NCBI GenBank assembly: GCA_016124445.1
Contig: WGNR01000006.1
Location: 62,001 to 126,000 of the forward strand
Length of the DNA stretch: 64,000 bases
Direction: 5' to 3'
Origin: a bacterium
GTDB taxonomy: Bacteria; Planctomycetota; Planctomycetia; Pirellulales; Pirellulaceae
Of this stretch, positions 18,359 through 27,456 are shown one piece after another (the first letter of the stretch is position 1; each line of letters opens with the position of its first letter). Made by a program: the position numbers and the translations under genes. The notes under the pieces were generated by a model. It was not told the DNA's origin, did not search any database, and worked only from the letters and a program-made list of their open reading frames with translations.

Positions 18359-18772
18359 ATGGAATCTTCGATCTTCAATGCGAATACGGTCCCTGTCTTG
18401 GAACAGGTCGTTAACTTCGCCCAGAAGCGGCATTCCATTCTGGCGACCAACATCGCCAACCAGCGTGTGCCTGGTTACAAGGGCCGCGATTTGAACGTCG
18501 ATCGTTTTCAGGAAGTACTTGCCGAAGCGATCCAACGGAAGAATAGTCCCAACGAACCACTTTCGCCTGGGTTGGTAACAACGAAATCAGGCGACCCAAT
18601 GCGAGAAGTTCGAGATTCACTCGACGGAATCCTTTTTCACGACCAAAGCAATCTGGATATCGAAAAGCAGGTTGCTGAATTGACGAAAAACCAGGTGATG
18701 CACAACACGGCGCTCACGATCATGGAAGATCAGCTCCGCATGTTGAATATCGCCATCAGCGAACGCGTTTAA
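18359..18772 (+). CDS. flgB: Flagellar proximal rod protein FlgB
   Basis: A 137-residue rod protein, the standard length for FlgB. The N-terminus has the axial-protein signature with a Asn-rich SLG-like helix (SILATNIANQRVPGYKGRDLNVDRF). The C-terminal helix (MHNTALTIMEDQLRMLNIAI) is the part that packs in the rod. The start at 18359 is supported by AAGGAA and by its position just after the sigma-54 promoter; a longer frame from 18209 would run through the promoter and enhancer. First gene of the basal-body operon, followed by flgC after 41 bases. Confidence 0.95.
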   Translation: MESSIFNANTVPVLEQVVNFAQKRHSILATNIANQRVPGYKGRDLNVDRFQEVLAEAIQRKNSPNEPLSPGLVTTKSGDPMREVRDSLDGILFHDQSNLDIEKQVAELTKNQVMHNTALTIMEDQLRMLNIAISERV

Positions 18773-18813
18773 TTCCCCCCCGGATTCAACTTTAGCCAGG
18801 AAATGAGGTCCTC

Positions 18814-19236
18814 ATGATTTCCGCCTTGGATATCAGCACCAGCGGACTCGTTGCACAACGAGAACGCCTGACCACCATTTCGCAGAACATCGCTAACATG
18901 TCGTCGCTGCGTGACGCCAATGGTCGCATCGGGCCCTATCGGGCCAAGCATGTGATTTTGGAGACCGACCGTGAGTTGGCTACCACCAGCGGCGCTGCCG
19001 GCGTGAAGGTGGCTTCGGTTCAAGAAGATTCGGTCGAACCGAAGCGCCGCTGGCAACCAGACCATCCGCTGGCAATCAAGGATGGGAAGTGGAAGGGCTA
19101 CGTCGAGTATCCCAATGTCGACATGACCGAACAATTCGTCGACGCCCTGGAAGCAACCCGGGCCTACGAATCGAATGTCGGCGTATTGGAAATGACCAAG
19201 AACATGACAAACCAAACGCTCCGAATTTTGGCGTAA
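18814..19236 (+). CDS. flgC: Flagellar proximal rod protein FlgC
   Basis: A 140-residue rod protein. It starts with the family motif ISALDISTSGLVAQRERLTTISQNIAN and ends with the paired helix TRAYESNVGVLEMTKNMTNQTLRIL. The middle carries YVEYPNVDMTEQ, matching the conserved Y-P-N-V-D turn of FlgC. GAGGT upstream supports the start. Standard length. Confidence 0.96.
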   Translation: MISALDISTSGLVAQRERLTTISQNIANMSSLRDANGRIGPYRAKHVILETDRELATTSGAAGVKVASVQEDSVEPKRRWQPDHPLAIKDGKWKGYVEYPNVDMTEQFVDALEATRAYESNVGVLEMTKNMTNQTLRILA

Positions 19237-19254
19237 TGATGGCGAGGTCCCCCC

Positions 19255-19557
19255 ATGGCATCCATTAACCAAATTCATCAGCAACTGAAGATTCCCCAGC
19301 CACAGAATCCGCTGCCCGGCAAGACCGATGAGGCACCCGATTCGTTCGGCAAATTCCTGTTGAAAGGAATTCAAGAAGTGAACCAGATGCAACAGGACGC
19401 CGACCGAGCGGTCGAGTCACTGTTCACCGGTGGCGATGTCAACCCGGCCGAGGTGTTGACTGCCGTCCAGAAGGCGGACATGTCGTTCAAAATGATGCTT
19501 CAGGTTCGCAACAAGATGATGCAAGCCTACTCCGAAGTGAAAGACATTCGCGTGTAA
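19255..19557 (+). CDS. fliE: Flagellar hook-basal body protein FliE
   Basis: A 100-residue adaptor between the MS ring and rod. The C-terminal half has the family signature (VNQMQQDADRAVESLFTGG, then AEVLTAVQKADMSFKMMLQVRNKMMQAY). A Pro/Gln-rich N-terminus replaces the shorter leader of enterobacterial FliE. It follows flgC after 18 bases. Confidence 0.95.
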   Translation: MASINQIHQQLKIPQPQNPLPGKTDEAPDSFGKFLLKGIQEVNQMQQDADRAVESLFTGGDVNPAEVLTAVQKADMSFKMMLQVRNKMMQAYSEVKDIRV

Positions 19558-19666
19558 GTAATCAGGCTGCCGCGAGAGGAAACCACAGGCAGCCAACACC
19601 ATCGAAAGATTCGCTGGCAACCGTAATTAAACAACAATAATCAGTCGTAGCTTAAAGGGTCCACGG

Positions 19667-21343
19667 ATGGACTTTTTGAATAAGGCATTCGAGCAGCTTA
19701 AAGACCTATTCTTTTCGATGACTCCCGGTTCGCGGATCATCGCAGGTCTGCTGTTGGTTGCCATCGTCACGAGTGTCGCATTTTTGTTTCAGAGCGACAT
19801 GTTTCAGAAAGACGTGCCGCTGCTCTCTGGCAGTCCGATCGCTCCGGCCGACCAGAAGGCCGTTCTGGCGGCGTTCGCCTCGGAATCACTCGACGACTAC
19901 GAAGTTATTGGCAGTCAGGTTTATGTGCCGCGCAGCAAACGAGTCGACTACATCGCTGCATTAGTAAAGAACGACGCCCTTCCGCCAGATTTTCAAGATA
20001 GCTTTACCCAGGCGGTTGGTGAGGCAAGTCCCTTTGAATCAGAACAGCACCGGGCTGACCGCCAGAAGGTTGCCAAAGAGAAGGAAATGGCCCTGGTGCT
20101 GCGTAACATGCGCGGCATCGAGTTCGCTTCGGTTCAGTACGACGTAGAAGACAAAGGTGGCTTTCCTCGCAAGAAGGTTTACACCGCTTCGGTCGTGGTG
20201 CGTCCGTCCGGTTCGGAAGACCTCGATCCCAAAGCGGTTAAAAGTATTCAAAACTATATCGCTCATTCTATCGCAGGGCTTAGTACCGAAAACGTTTCGG
20301 TTACCGATCTGAATACCCGCAAAACCTACAGCGGCACCGACAACGACCTGGCTTCGGTCAACGACGATCCCTACGCGGCTCGCAAGAAATGGTTCGAGGA
20401 ACATTGGACCGACACGATCCAAAGTGCGTTGCGATTCATCAATGGCAACAACGTGACGGTCAACGTTGAGCTCGATCCCGAAATGAATCGAATCGAAAAG
20501 GGAATCAAATACGATCCTCGACCGACACCATTGGCTTCGATGGCCGAGAAGACTTCGGAAGTCAAGAAGACCCCTATCAATGCCGGTCAGCCTGGGCTTG
20601 CTCGGCAGGCAGCCGGTGCCAATCAAGCGTTGGCGGTTAGCCAAACCCCTACGTCCGATCAAACATCGGAATCGAATCGGGAAAAAACGCTGGCGGTGAC
20701 CAATCAGGACTACACTCAGAAGCAACTCGCTTCGCTGACTCCCAAACGCGTTACCGTTTCGGTCAGCATTCCGAGCCAGTATTACCGCGAAGTGTGGTAC
20801 TCGCGAAATCCAACTCCGGCCGGTCAGCAGCCGAAGACGCCTGATCCGGGCGAATTGAAAAAGATCGAAGACGAGACCAAGAAGACGGTTGAAACCACGG
20901 TTGTAACGCTGTTGCCGGAACAAGCCAAAGGAGAAGATCCTTATCCCCAAGTATATGTCTGGACAGCCCCCGATCTGCCGGAAACTCCGACCATCGAGCC
21001 CGCGCTGGCTGATACGGCCGTGGCTTGGCTCGCGACCAACTGGCAAACGCTGGCTACCATTATGTTCGCCGTTGTAGGAATGATGATGCTTCGCAGCATG
21101 CTCAAAGGATCTGGTTCATCCAGCGAGGCCGCCGAGCCCTTTAAGCTGGAAGATCCGGCTGAATCGAAGACGGCGGCCGAAGCGAAAGAAGACAAGCCGG
21201 AAGATTCGATGCAGGGCCTGCTAAAGAAACGCTTTGCCCAAGGGGGTGGCCCTAACTTGAAAAACGAATTGGCCGAAATGGTACGCGAAGATCCTGACAC
21301 CGCGTTGGGGATCTTGCAGAACTGGATCGGAAGCACCAACTAA
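19667..21343 (+). CDS. fliF: Flagellar MS-ring protein FliF
   Basis: A 558-residue MS-ring protein. The first membrane helix is at about 25-45 (IAGLLLVAIVTSVAFLF), then the YscJ/FliF ring-building modules (about 50-260, including KAVKSIQNYIAHSIAGLSTENVSVTDL), a variable beta-collar part, a second membrane helix at about 455-475 (TLATIMFAVVGMMMLRSML) and the C-terminal FliG-binding peptide (MVREDPDTALGILQNWI). It is the platform for the switch and export apparatus. Intergenic spacing from fliE is about 110 bases without a clear promoter. Confidence 0.96.
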   Translation: MDFLNKAFEQLKDLFFSMTPGSRIIAGLLLVAIVTSVAFLFQSDMFQKDVPLLSGSPIAPADQKAVLAAFASESLDDYEVIGSQVYVPRSKRVDYIAALVKNDALPPDFQDSFTQAVGEASPFESEQHRADRQKVAKEKEMALVLRNMRGIEFASVQYDVEDKGGFPRKKVYTASVVVRPSGSEDLDPKAVKSIQNYIAHSIAGLSTENVSVTDLNTRKTYSGTDNDLASVNDDPYAARKKWFEEHWTDTIQSALRFINGNNVTVNVELDPEMNRIEKGIKYDPRPTPLASMAEKTSEVKKTPINAGQPGLARQAAGANQALAVSQTPTSDQTSESNREKTLAVTNQDYTQKQLASLTPKRVTVSVSIPSQYYREVWYSRNPTPAGQQPKTPDPGELKKIEDETKKTVETTVVTLLPEQAKGEDPYPQVYVWTAPDLPETPTIEPALADTAVAWLATNWQTLATIMFAVVGMMMLRSMLKGSGSSSEAAEPFKLEDPAESKTAAEAKEDKPEDSMQGLLKKRFAQGGGPNLKNELAEMVREDPDTALGILQNWIGSTN

Positions 21344-21371
21344 CGCTCGCGCCACAATCGATTGACAAACT

Positions 21372-22532
21372 ATGAACGCATCGCCTGAAACCATTCGCAA
21401 AGCCGCCATCGTGATCGCCAGTCTCGATGAAGCCTCGGCCGACAAGTTGCTTGAAAGCATGCCGGAGGAGGTCGCATCTCAGATCCGTTGGATGTCGATC
21501 GAACTCGATAACATTGCGGATGAAGAGCGCCAAACCGTGCTGAATGAATTCCTCCGCAACTCCGGTCGCCAGGCACCCATGGAAAATCGCGGTGTCGAAA
21601 TGGAGTTCATCTACCAGCAACCCGATCCGCTGCCGACCGCCGAGACGAAGGTTGCAACGCCGCCACCGTTTGCCTTTCTGAATGACGCGCCGAGCGAAAT
21701 GCTGGCACCGTTCTTTGAACAGGAACATCCCCAGGTCACCGCGATGGTGATGAGCTACCTGAAGCCCGAGCGAGCTTCGGTAATCTTGCGGCAACTGCCG
21801 GCCCGGCTGGCAGCCGATGTGGTTCACCGGATTACGCAGCTCGACGAGCCTGCCCAGGAAATCGTGGCCGACATCGAGGCACGGATCAAGCAAATCGTTT
21901 CGCGCCAGACGTTGGCATGCGAACGCCGCCGCCTGGGAATGGAAGCAGCCCAGGCAATTTTGAAAGCTTCGACCGAAGATCATGCAGCTCAACTAGTGGC
22001 GGAACTTCGCGATCGTGGGCTTCAGATTCCAGATCAGGTCGCGCCTAACCGGATCGAGGCTCAACCGGTCTTGCCGCCAACGAGCCTTGGGCCTCAGCTG
22101 CCAATGTTCGGCAGGGCGAAGCCGGAAATCAAATCCGATCCCATTCTAGTGCCAAAGGTAGTACCGACGATTCCGAAGACGAACTCGCAACCTGTGAAAC
22201 CGGGGTCAGGACCGGCGAAACTTCCGGAGCCAAAATTCTCGTTCGAGTTTTTCACCCAACTCGACGACAAGACGCTTGCCCAAGTGCTGCAGCAAACCGG
22301 TCCGAAGGTTGTCTTGCTGGCGCTATGTGGAGCATCGCCAGCGGTTATGAAGCGGATTTCGCGTGGGTTGGGTGCCAGCGATACGAAGCTGCTGCAGCAA
22401 AAAATTCGTGAAATGCAGCCGGTGCTGCTGTCCGACATCGACCATGCCAAACGAAAGATGTGCCTCGCTGCCGAAGCGTTGCTTTCGGGCAAGCTGGCAC
22501 CTAAGTCTGGTCAACTTCAGGCAGCCGCGTAA
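21372..22532 (+). CDS. fliG: Flagellar motor switch protein FliG, atypical
   Basis: A 386-residue FliG. The N-terminal domain binds FliF (AAIVIASLDEASADKLLESM), the middle domain has the conserved EHPQ motif (118-121, EQEHPQVTAMVMSYL), and the C-terminal torque domain is at about 289-375 (FEFFTQLDDKTLAQVL). Between the last two is an unusual Pro-rich linker of about 70 residues (217-288). By hand alignment to the E. coli torque helix, the five classical charges are replaced: K264 by C319, R281 by S336, D288 by Q343, D289 by K344 and R297 by L352. Its position between fliF and fliH leaves little doubt about identity. Confidence 0.92.
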   Translation: MNASPETIRKAAIVIASLDEASADKLLESMPEEVASQIRWMSIELDNIADEERQTVLNEFLRNSGRQAPMENRGVEMEFIYQQPDPLPTAETKVATPPPFAFLNDAPSEMLAPFFEQEHPQVTAMVMSYLKPERASVILRQLPARLAADVVHRITQLDEPAQEIVADIEARIKQIVSRQTLACERRRLGMEAAQAILKASTEDHAAQLVAELRDRGLQIPDQVAPNRIEAQPVLPPTSLGPQLPMFGRAKPEIKSDPILVPKVVPTIPKTNSQPVKPGSGPAKLPEPKFSFEFFTQLDDKTLAQVLQQTGPKVVLLALCGASPAVMKRISRGLGASDTKLLQQKIREMQPVLLSDIDHAKRKMCLAAEALLSGKLAPKSGQLQAAA

Positions 22533-22544
22533 GGAGAAGCACCG

Positions 22545-23213
22545 ATGGCAGTGATCAAATCAGGCAACTTGAACAATCCGTCGCACTCGCTGACCAGCAT
22601 TGCGTTCAATCTTGACGACGTCGCCAATAAGGCCCAAGGCGATTTGAACAACGTCAAGTTGAAGGCCGCCGACATCGTGAAACAGGCACAAGAACAAGCC
22701 AAGCAAATCCGCGTCAAGGCTGAACAAGATGGTCGCCAGGCAGCCGAACAAAGGGCTCGCCAGTCGCTCAAGGTGGAAGTCGATCAGCATGCCGCGACGC
22801 TGCTACCGGCCTTGCGGGCCCTGGTCCAAGACCTGACGTTGGCTCGCCAGGCTTGGCTCAATCAATGGGAACAAGTCGGGTTGCAAGTGGCTGCGGCAAT
22901 CGCCGAGAAAATCATCCGCCGCGAGATCGCCGCGGATCCACAGATCTCGGCCAACCTGATTCAAGAGTCACTGCAGTTGGCTTCGGGATGTAGTGAAATC
23001 CAGATCCGTCTCAATCCCCAAGACCTAGCCAGCATGCAGAACGGCGAAGCGATGTTGTGCGAAGAGCTGAAAAAGCTCTCGCCCACGCAAATTTTCGGTG
23101 ACGAGTCAATCAGCCGTGGTGGGTGTGTGGTAGAAACGAAGTTCGGTACGATCGATAACCGCATCGAAACCCAACTGGCCCGGATTACGGAAGAGCTGGG
23201 AGGCATGTCATGA
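22545..23213 (+). CDS. fliH: Flagellar export stator protein FliH
   Basis: A 222-residue regulator of the export ATPase. The N-terminal half is a long charged helix (IVKQAQEQAKQIRVKAEQDG) as in FliH and the V-type ATPase peripheral stalk. The C-terminal half matches the FliH/YscL domain (AAAIAEKIIRREIAADP, then IQIRLNPQDLASM and GCVVETKFGTIDNRIETQL). The stop overlaps the fliI start by 4 bases, so the partners are translationally coupled. Confidence 0.93.
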   Translation: MAVIKSGNLNNPSHSLTSIAFNLDDVANKAQGDLNNVKLKAADIVKQAQEQAKQIRVKAEQDGRQAAEQRARQSLKVEVDQHAATLLPALRALVQDLTLARQAWLNQWEQVGLQVAAAIAEKIIRREIAADPQISANLIQESLQLASGCSEIQIRLNPQDLASMQNGEAMLCEELKKLSPTQIFGDESISRGGCVVETKFGTIDNRIETQLARITEELGGMS

Positions 23214-24565
23214 TTGCTTCCCTACGAAGTCGCCTTTCACAAATGATGCCGACGGCCGTGACCGGTAGCGTTGTTGAAACGTTTGGCACGACGACCGCCG
23301 TGGCTGGATTCCCCGTTCCGATCGGGGCCGTGGTTGAAATCGTACGCCAGGTTGGTCCGCCGATTCCTGCCGAGGTGATCGGCTTCAAAGGAGATTACAC
23401 ACTCGTTTATCCGTTGACCGGCGTGCAAGGGATTCGCCGTGGAAACCAGGTGCGATTGAAGCAATCGTTTCGGACGGTTGGTGTTGGCGACCAACTTTTG
23501 GGTCGGATTGTTGATGCCCATGGTCAATGCGTTGACAATCTTCCTCCTCCGACGGTGGGTGAACGTGTTCGCTTGGATCGAGATCCGCCCAACGCGATCA
23601 ATCGCCCGAGAATTGATCAATCGATTTCGACCGGCATTCGGGCGATTGATGGCATGTTGACCTGTGGCTTGGGGCAACGCGTCGGGATTTTCGCTGGTAG
23701 CGGCGTCGGAAAGAGTGTCACGCTCGGCATGATGGCGCGTTACACGTCGGCCGACGTGAATGTGATTGCCCTGATCGGAGAACGAGGCCGCGAAGTCAAC
23801 GACTTCATCGAACGCGACCTGGGGCCAGAAGGAATGGCACGTAGCGTGGTTGTCGTGGCGACCAGCGATCAGCCGGCGATTCAGCGAATGCAGGCCGCAA
23901 TGACGGCGACCAGCATCGCGGAGTACTTCCGCGGCTTTGGCAAGAACGTTTTATTCCTGATGGATAGCGTTACCCGGTTTGCGATGGCACAGCGCGAGAT
24001 CGGACTGGCGGCCGGCGAACCACCGACGACCAAAGGTTATCCGCCCTCGATGTTCGCTTTGCTTCCAAGGCTGGTCGAGCGAACCGGTCGAACGATGCAA
24101 GGAAGTATCACGGCGTTCTATACCGTGCTGGTCGAAGGGGACGATACCAATGAACCGGTCGCCGATACCGTTCGGGGACTTTTGGATGGCCACATCATTT
24201 TGTCTCGCAAACTTGCCGGCAAGGGGCATTACCCAGCGATTGACATCATGCAGAGCATCAGCCGTTTGATGAACGACCTAGTTAGCGAGGAAGTCCGCAC
24301 TGGGGCGTTGATCATTCGCGATTTGCTGGCGACCTATGCGGAGAATGAAGATCTGATCAACATCGGCGCCTATCGCCAAGGATCGAATCCGCGGATCGAC
24401 ATGGCGATTCGGCTGAAGGATGAAATTGATCGGTTTTTGCGTCAGCGCGTAGACGAACGTTGCACGGTTGAAAGCGCTCACGAGCAATTATTGGCCCTGG
24501 TTCGCAAGTGCAGCATGCCTCAAGCAGCACCGCAAGCTGCTGGGCCTCGCATTGGCGCCAAATAA
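23210..24565 (+). CDS. fliI: Flagellum-specific ATPase FliI
   Basis: A 451-residue F1-beta-like ATPase that energises export of flagellar subunits. Visible motifs: Walker A GIFAGSGVGKS (about 160-170), GERGREVNDFIE, Walker B NVLFLMDSVTRFAMAQRE, and the conserved GYPPSMFALLPRLVERTGR. The C-terminal domain is complete (NIGAYRQGSNPRIDMAI). Overlaps fliH by 4 bases. Confidence 0.97.
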   Translation: MIASLRSRLSQMMPTAVTGSVVETFGTTTAVAGFPVPIGAVVEIVRQVGPPIPAEVIGFKGDYTLVYPLTGVQGIRRGNQVRLKQSFRTVGVGDQLLGRIVDAHGQCVDNLPPPTVGERVRLDRDPPNAINRPRIDQSISTGIRAIDGMLTCGLGQRVGIFAGSGVGKSVTLGMMARYTSADVNVIALIGERGREVNDFIERDLGPEGMARSVVVVATSDQPAIQRMQAAMTATSIAEYFRGFGKNVLFLMDSVTRFAMAQREIGLAAGEPPTTKGYPPSMFALLPRLVERTGRTMQGSITAFYTVLVEGDDTNEPVADTVRGLLDGHIILSRKLAGKGHYPAIDIMQSISRLMNDLVSEEVRTGALIIRDLLATYAENEDLINIGAYRQGSNPRIDMAIRLKDEIDRFLRQRVDERCTVESAHEQLLALVRKCSMPQAAPQAAGPRIGAK

Positions 24566-24579
24566 GGTAGGACCTGAAC

Positions 24580-25029
24580 ATGCCCAAGTTTCGTTTTCGA
24601 CTCGAGACCTATTTGCGGCTGAAAATCGCCGCACGGGATCGATGCCGCGCGGAACTGGCTGAGGTTTTACGCGCTGAGGATACGTTGAAACAACAGCAAG
24701 AGGAGATCGAAGCCGAGGTCCAGCGGCATAACGAATACATTCGAGGTGTGACGCAAAAGGGCCGGTTGAATCTCGACTTGATCGCTGCCGCGCAGCGCGA
24801 ATACGTCTACTTGAAATCGATGCGGGTAGAAAAGCAGCAGTTGATGCAGCAACTCGTGCCACACCTTCAGCAGCGTCGTCAGGCGCTGGTTGAAGCGGAT
24901 CACGAGGTTCGGACCCTCGAGCGATTGAAGGAACAGAAACAGGAGCAGCACCAGCAATGGGAGTTGGCCCTGGAAGCGAAACAAATGGACGAAATCGCCC
25001 TGGGCGGTTTCCTGCGTAAGGGAGACTAG
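24580..25029 (+). CDS. fliJ: Flagellar export protein FliJ
   Basis: A 149-residue antiparallel coiled-coil protein, the central stalk of the FliI hexamer. It begins with the FliJ-type FRFRLETYLRLK and has continuous heptads with many Gln/Glu/Arg. It lies 14 bases after fliI and ends 2 bases before the next gene. Sequence identity within this family is always low; position and pattern are decisive. Confidence 0.9.
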   Translation: MPKFRFRLETYLRLKIAARDRCRAELAEVLRAEDTLKQQQEEIEAEVQRHNEYIRGVTQKGRLNLDLIAAAQREYVYLKSMRVEKQQLMQQLVPHLQQRRQALVEADHEVRTLERLKEQKQEQHQQWELALEAKQMDEIALGGFLRKGD

Positions 25030-25031
25030 TC

Positions 25032-25730
25032 GTGGCATTTATACGCATGGCAGGAGCGTTTTTCGCCTACCTTTGCGTGGCGACGGTACTGGCGCAAGTG
25101 ATCGTGGTGACGACGTTCGCCAATTCGGGGACGTTCAGCAAAGATCGACTTTATTCGCTGATGGCGCTGGTCTATGGAATCGACGAACAGGCCATTCGCG
25201 ACGAAATCGAGAACAAGGACGAACCTGAAGAAGACCGCGAAGAACCGGACATGCAGCAGATCATCGACGAACGGGCCCAACGGCACTTGGCGCTCGACTT
25301 CCGCTTGCAGGCTTTGGACACGGGGATCGAGAACCTGCGAAATATGCAATCGAGCTTAATGGAAGAACGCCGGCGTTACGATCAATTGAAACAGGGCTTC
25401 GACCAACGGTTGAAAGCCTTAGAAGATGGCGTGCTGGATGATGCCATTCTGGAAGTGCAGCGCACTCTGGAAGCACTCGATCCACGCCAAGCCAAGGACC
25501 AGATTCTGATGATGCTGGAAAGAGATGACAACTCGATGATCGACGTGGTCAAGATCATCAAGGCGATGTCGACTGACAAGCGGAAGAAGATCATGGGTGA
25601 ATTTCGCACGGAAGCGGAACAGGAAAAACTAGCCGATATCCTCGATGAAATCCGTCGCGGGATGCCCGATACGGCGATTTTGAGGGATGCGCGCGATCAG
25701 CTGCAACAGTTCGCGCCACCCTCCAACTAG
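25032..25730 (+). CDS. MotE/FlbB-like membrane protein
   Basis: A 232-residue protein with a GTG start. One membrane helix at about 8-30 (AFFAYLCVATVLAQVIVV), an acidic linker, a coiled coil (about 80-135), and a C-terminal MgtE-N-like helical domain (LDPRQAKDQILMMLERDD, MSTDKRKKIMGEF, EKLADILDEIRRG). This is the architecture of MotE and FlbB, which chaperone stator proteins such as MotC or act at the motor base in spirochaetes and proteobacteria. Position between fliJ and fliK is the usual one. The precise partner is inferred to be the motor proteins encoded downstream. Confidence 0.75.
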   Translation: MAFIRMAGAFFAYLCVATVLAQVIVVTTFANSGTFSKDRLYSLMALVYGIDEQAIRDEIENKDEPEEDREEPDMQQIIDERAQRHLALDFRLQALDTGIENLRNMQSSLMEERRRYDQLKQGFDQRLKALEDGVLDDAILEVQRTLEALDPRQAKDQILMMLERDDNSMIDVVKIIKAMSTDKRKKIMGEFRTEAEQEKLADILDEIRRGMPDTAILRDARDQLQQFAPPSN

Positions 25731-25741
25731 CAAGGAACGAC

Positions 25742-27388
25742 ATGGACACCTCTTCGTCACAATCGATCAATTCGACTACGAACTGGGCCGGAGCTTCGCG
25801 CGGCCAGTCCAGTTCGCCAGCCGATCCGATGGCGTTCTTTGATCTGATCATGAAAACGTCGCAATCGATGGCGGCGAAAGCCAACGCCAATGCTCCGCTT
25901 CAACCGACATCGTTGCCGGGCGCCAACACGCATAGCGACGAGCCTTACACGGCCGTGACCGACGACCCGAATCTGCACCAGCATCATTACGATGACGAAC
26001 CATCAACGTCAAACCGTACCACGCCAAGCGATTCGGCCAAGCAGCCATCTGTTTCGCATGGCCACGACGACTCGGGAAAGCCAACCGACGACAATCAGTC
26101 AGGTACGCAGGCAACGGCCAAACAGCCCACTAAGGACGAAAAGAAGCCAGACGAAGCTGCCCAGGAAACAGCTGCCGCGGCGGGCAGCCAGAATCAAGCC
26201 TTGATCGCTCCGGAAACGGTGCCAAACAAGCGGAATGACAAGGATACACCTACCGAAGATAAGACGGCCGCTGCGAAAAAGCCTGGCGTCACGGTCGAAC
26301 AAGCCAACCAAGACAATACACCGCATGACGAACCGTTAGATACACAGGTTCAGGCGAAACAGCCCACAACCGGAAAAGACAAGTCTGACGCTAACACGGC
26401 CAAGGCTGCCGACGACAAAAAGTCGGACAAGGCCGAAAAGGATACCCCGGCAGATACGCCCAAATCAGTCGTTGCGGATAGTCAGCATCACGATACCGAC
26501 AAACAGGCCAGCAAGGACGAAACTAAGCAGGACGCGAAAGCGGTCGACTCTGCCAGTTCGTCCCAGGACCAACCATCCCAACTGGAAGGCGAATCGACCA
26601 ATAGCGACCGAAACTCCGATCATCACGCGTCCAAGGAAGGGCAGGGGAAAGCTTCCGTCAAGCATCCCTCGAAGGTTGCCGCTGAATCGGCGGATAAAGC
26701 TGCCAGCCAATCGCAAGCCACTCCTGATGTGACGCCTACGCAACCTGATCCGATCGCTAGTCCGGCGGCGACTGGTGTCGCCGCAAGTGCCGCTCCGGCA
26801 AGTTCGACCGCGCCTGCTTCGGCAACCGATGGAAACGGTGGCGAAGTCAACAACCTGGCCACGCTGCTGCAGCGAGGCCTGCAACGTGGAACGCTGCAGA
26901 AGTCAACGCAGGCCAAGCAAAGGCCGCGGCTCGATCCGAAGCAGCAGGTTCGCTTGATCAACCGCGTTGCTAGGGCCGTTCAGACAACCCCGCCAGGCCA
27001 ATCGATCAAGATCCGTTTGAATCCCTCGGAACTGGGCCAGCTCAAGGTCGAGATCAAGATCGAAGGGGGAAACATGACCGCCAAGATCGAAGCCGAAAAC
27101 CCAGCCACGCGTCATGTGCTGATGGAAAACCTGCCGCAACTGCGGGATCGCCTGGCGGAAAACAACATTCACGTGCAGCAGTTTGAAGTGGACCTGATGG
27201 GGCAACAGAATCCACAAGGCGGAACGCTTTCGGGCCAGGCCGATCAATCGAGCGGGCAGTCGGGACAACAATCCTCAGGCGGCTCCGGGACGTTCGGTGG
27301 TCAAGACGAAGATACAAATTCGACGACTACCGAGCGGGTGAACAAGGAAGCCGAACAGGATAGTCGCAACTTGAATATAACCGTATAG
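25742..27388 (+). CDS. fliK: Flagellar hook-length control protein FliK
   Basis: A 548-residue molecular ruler. Residues about 40-360 are low-complexity, rich in Asp, Lys, Thr, Gln and Ala, and expected to be unfolded. The C-terminal domain at about 395-490 has the family signature (IKIRLNPSELGQLKVEIKIE and RHVLMENLPQLRDRLAENNI). A Gly/Ser/Gln tail follows. Longer than the 405-residue Salmonella FliK, mainly in the disordered part. It switches FlhB from hook to filament export. Confidence 0.92.
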   Translation: MDTSSSQSINSTTNWAGASRGQSSSPADPMAFFDLIMKTSQSMAAKANANAPLQPTSLPGANTHSDEPYTAVTDDPNLHQHHYDDEPSTSNRTTPSDSAKQPSVSHGHDDSGKPTDDNQSGTQATAKQPTKDEKKPDEAAQETAAAAGSQNQALIAPETVPNKRNDKDTPTEDKTAAAKKPGVTVEQANQDNTPHDEPLDTQVQAKQPTTGKDKSDANTAKAADDKKSDKAEKDTPADTPKSVVADSQHHDTDKQASKDETKQDAKAVDSASSSQDQPSQLEGESTNSDRNSDHHASKEGQGKASVKHPSKVAAESADKAASQSQATPDVTPTQPDPIASPAATGVAASAAPASSTAPASATDGNGGEVNNLATLLQRGLQRGTLQKSTQAKQRPRLDPKQQVRLINRVARAVQTTPPGQSIKIRLNPSELGQLKVEIKIEGGNMTAKIEAENPATRHVLMENLPQLRDRLAENNIHVQQFEVDLMGQQNPQGGTLSGQADQSSGQSGQQSSGGSGTFGGQDEDTNSTTTERVNKEAEQDSRNLNITV

Positions 27389-27456
27389 AAAATGTTGATT
27401 AAATATTGAGTAATTGACGAACTAAAAACCGCAATCCGTTAATTAGCGAGCGAAAC
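27389..27456 (+). promoter_or_regulatory. AT-rich gap before flgD
   Basis: A short AT-rich spacer, unlike the surrounding sequence. TTGACG (27414-27419) and a TTAATT near 27439 are spaced about 19 bases apart, which is only a weak sigma-70 match. It could be an internal promoter separating hook genes from basal-body genes. Confidence 0.25.

Noticed and set aside
20039..21046. A 335-residue minus-strand frame antisense to fliF
   Set aside because: It overlaps a clear fliF; Arg/Gly-rich composition is typical of antisense frames.
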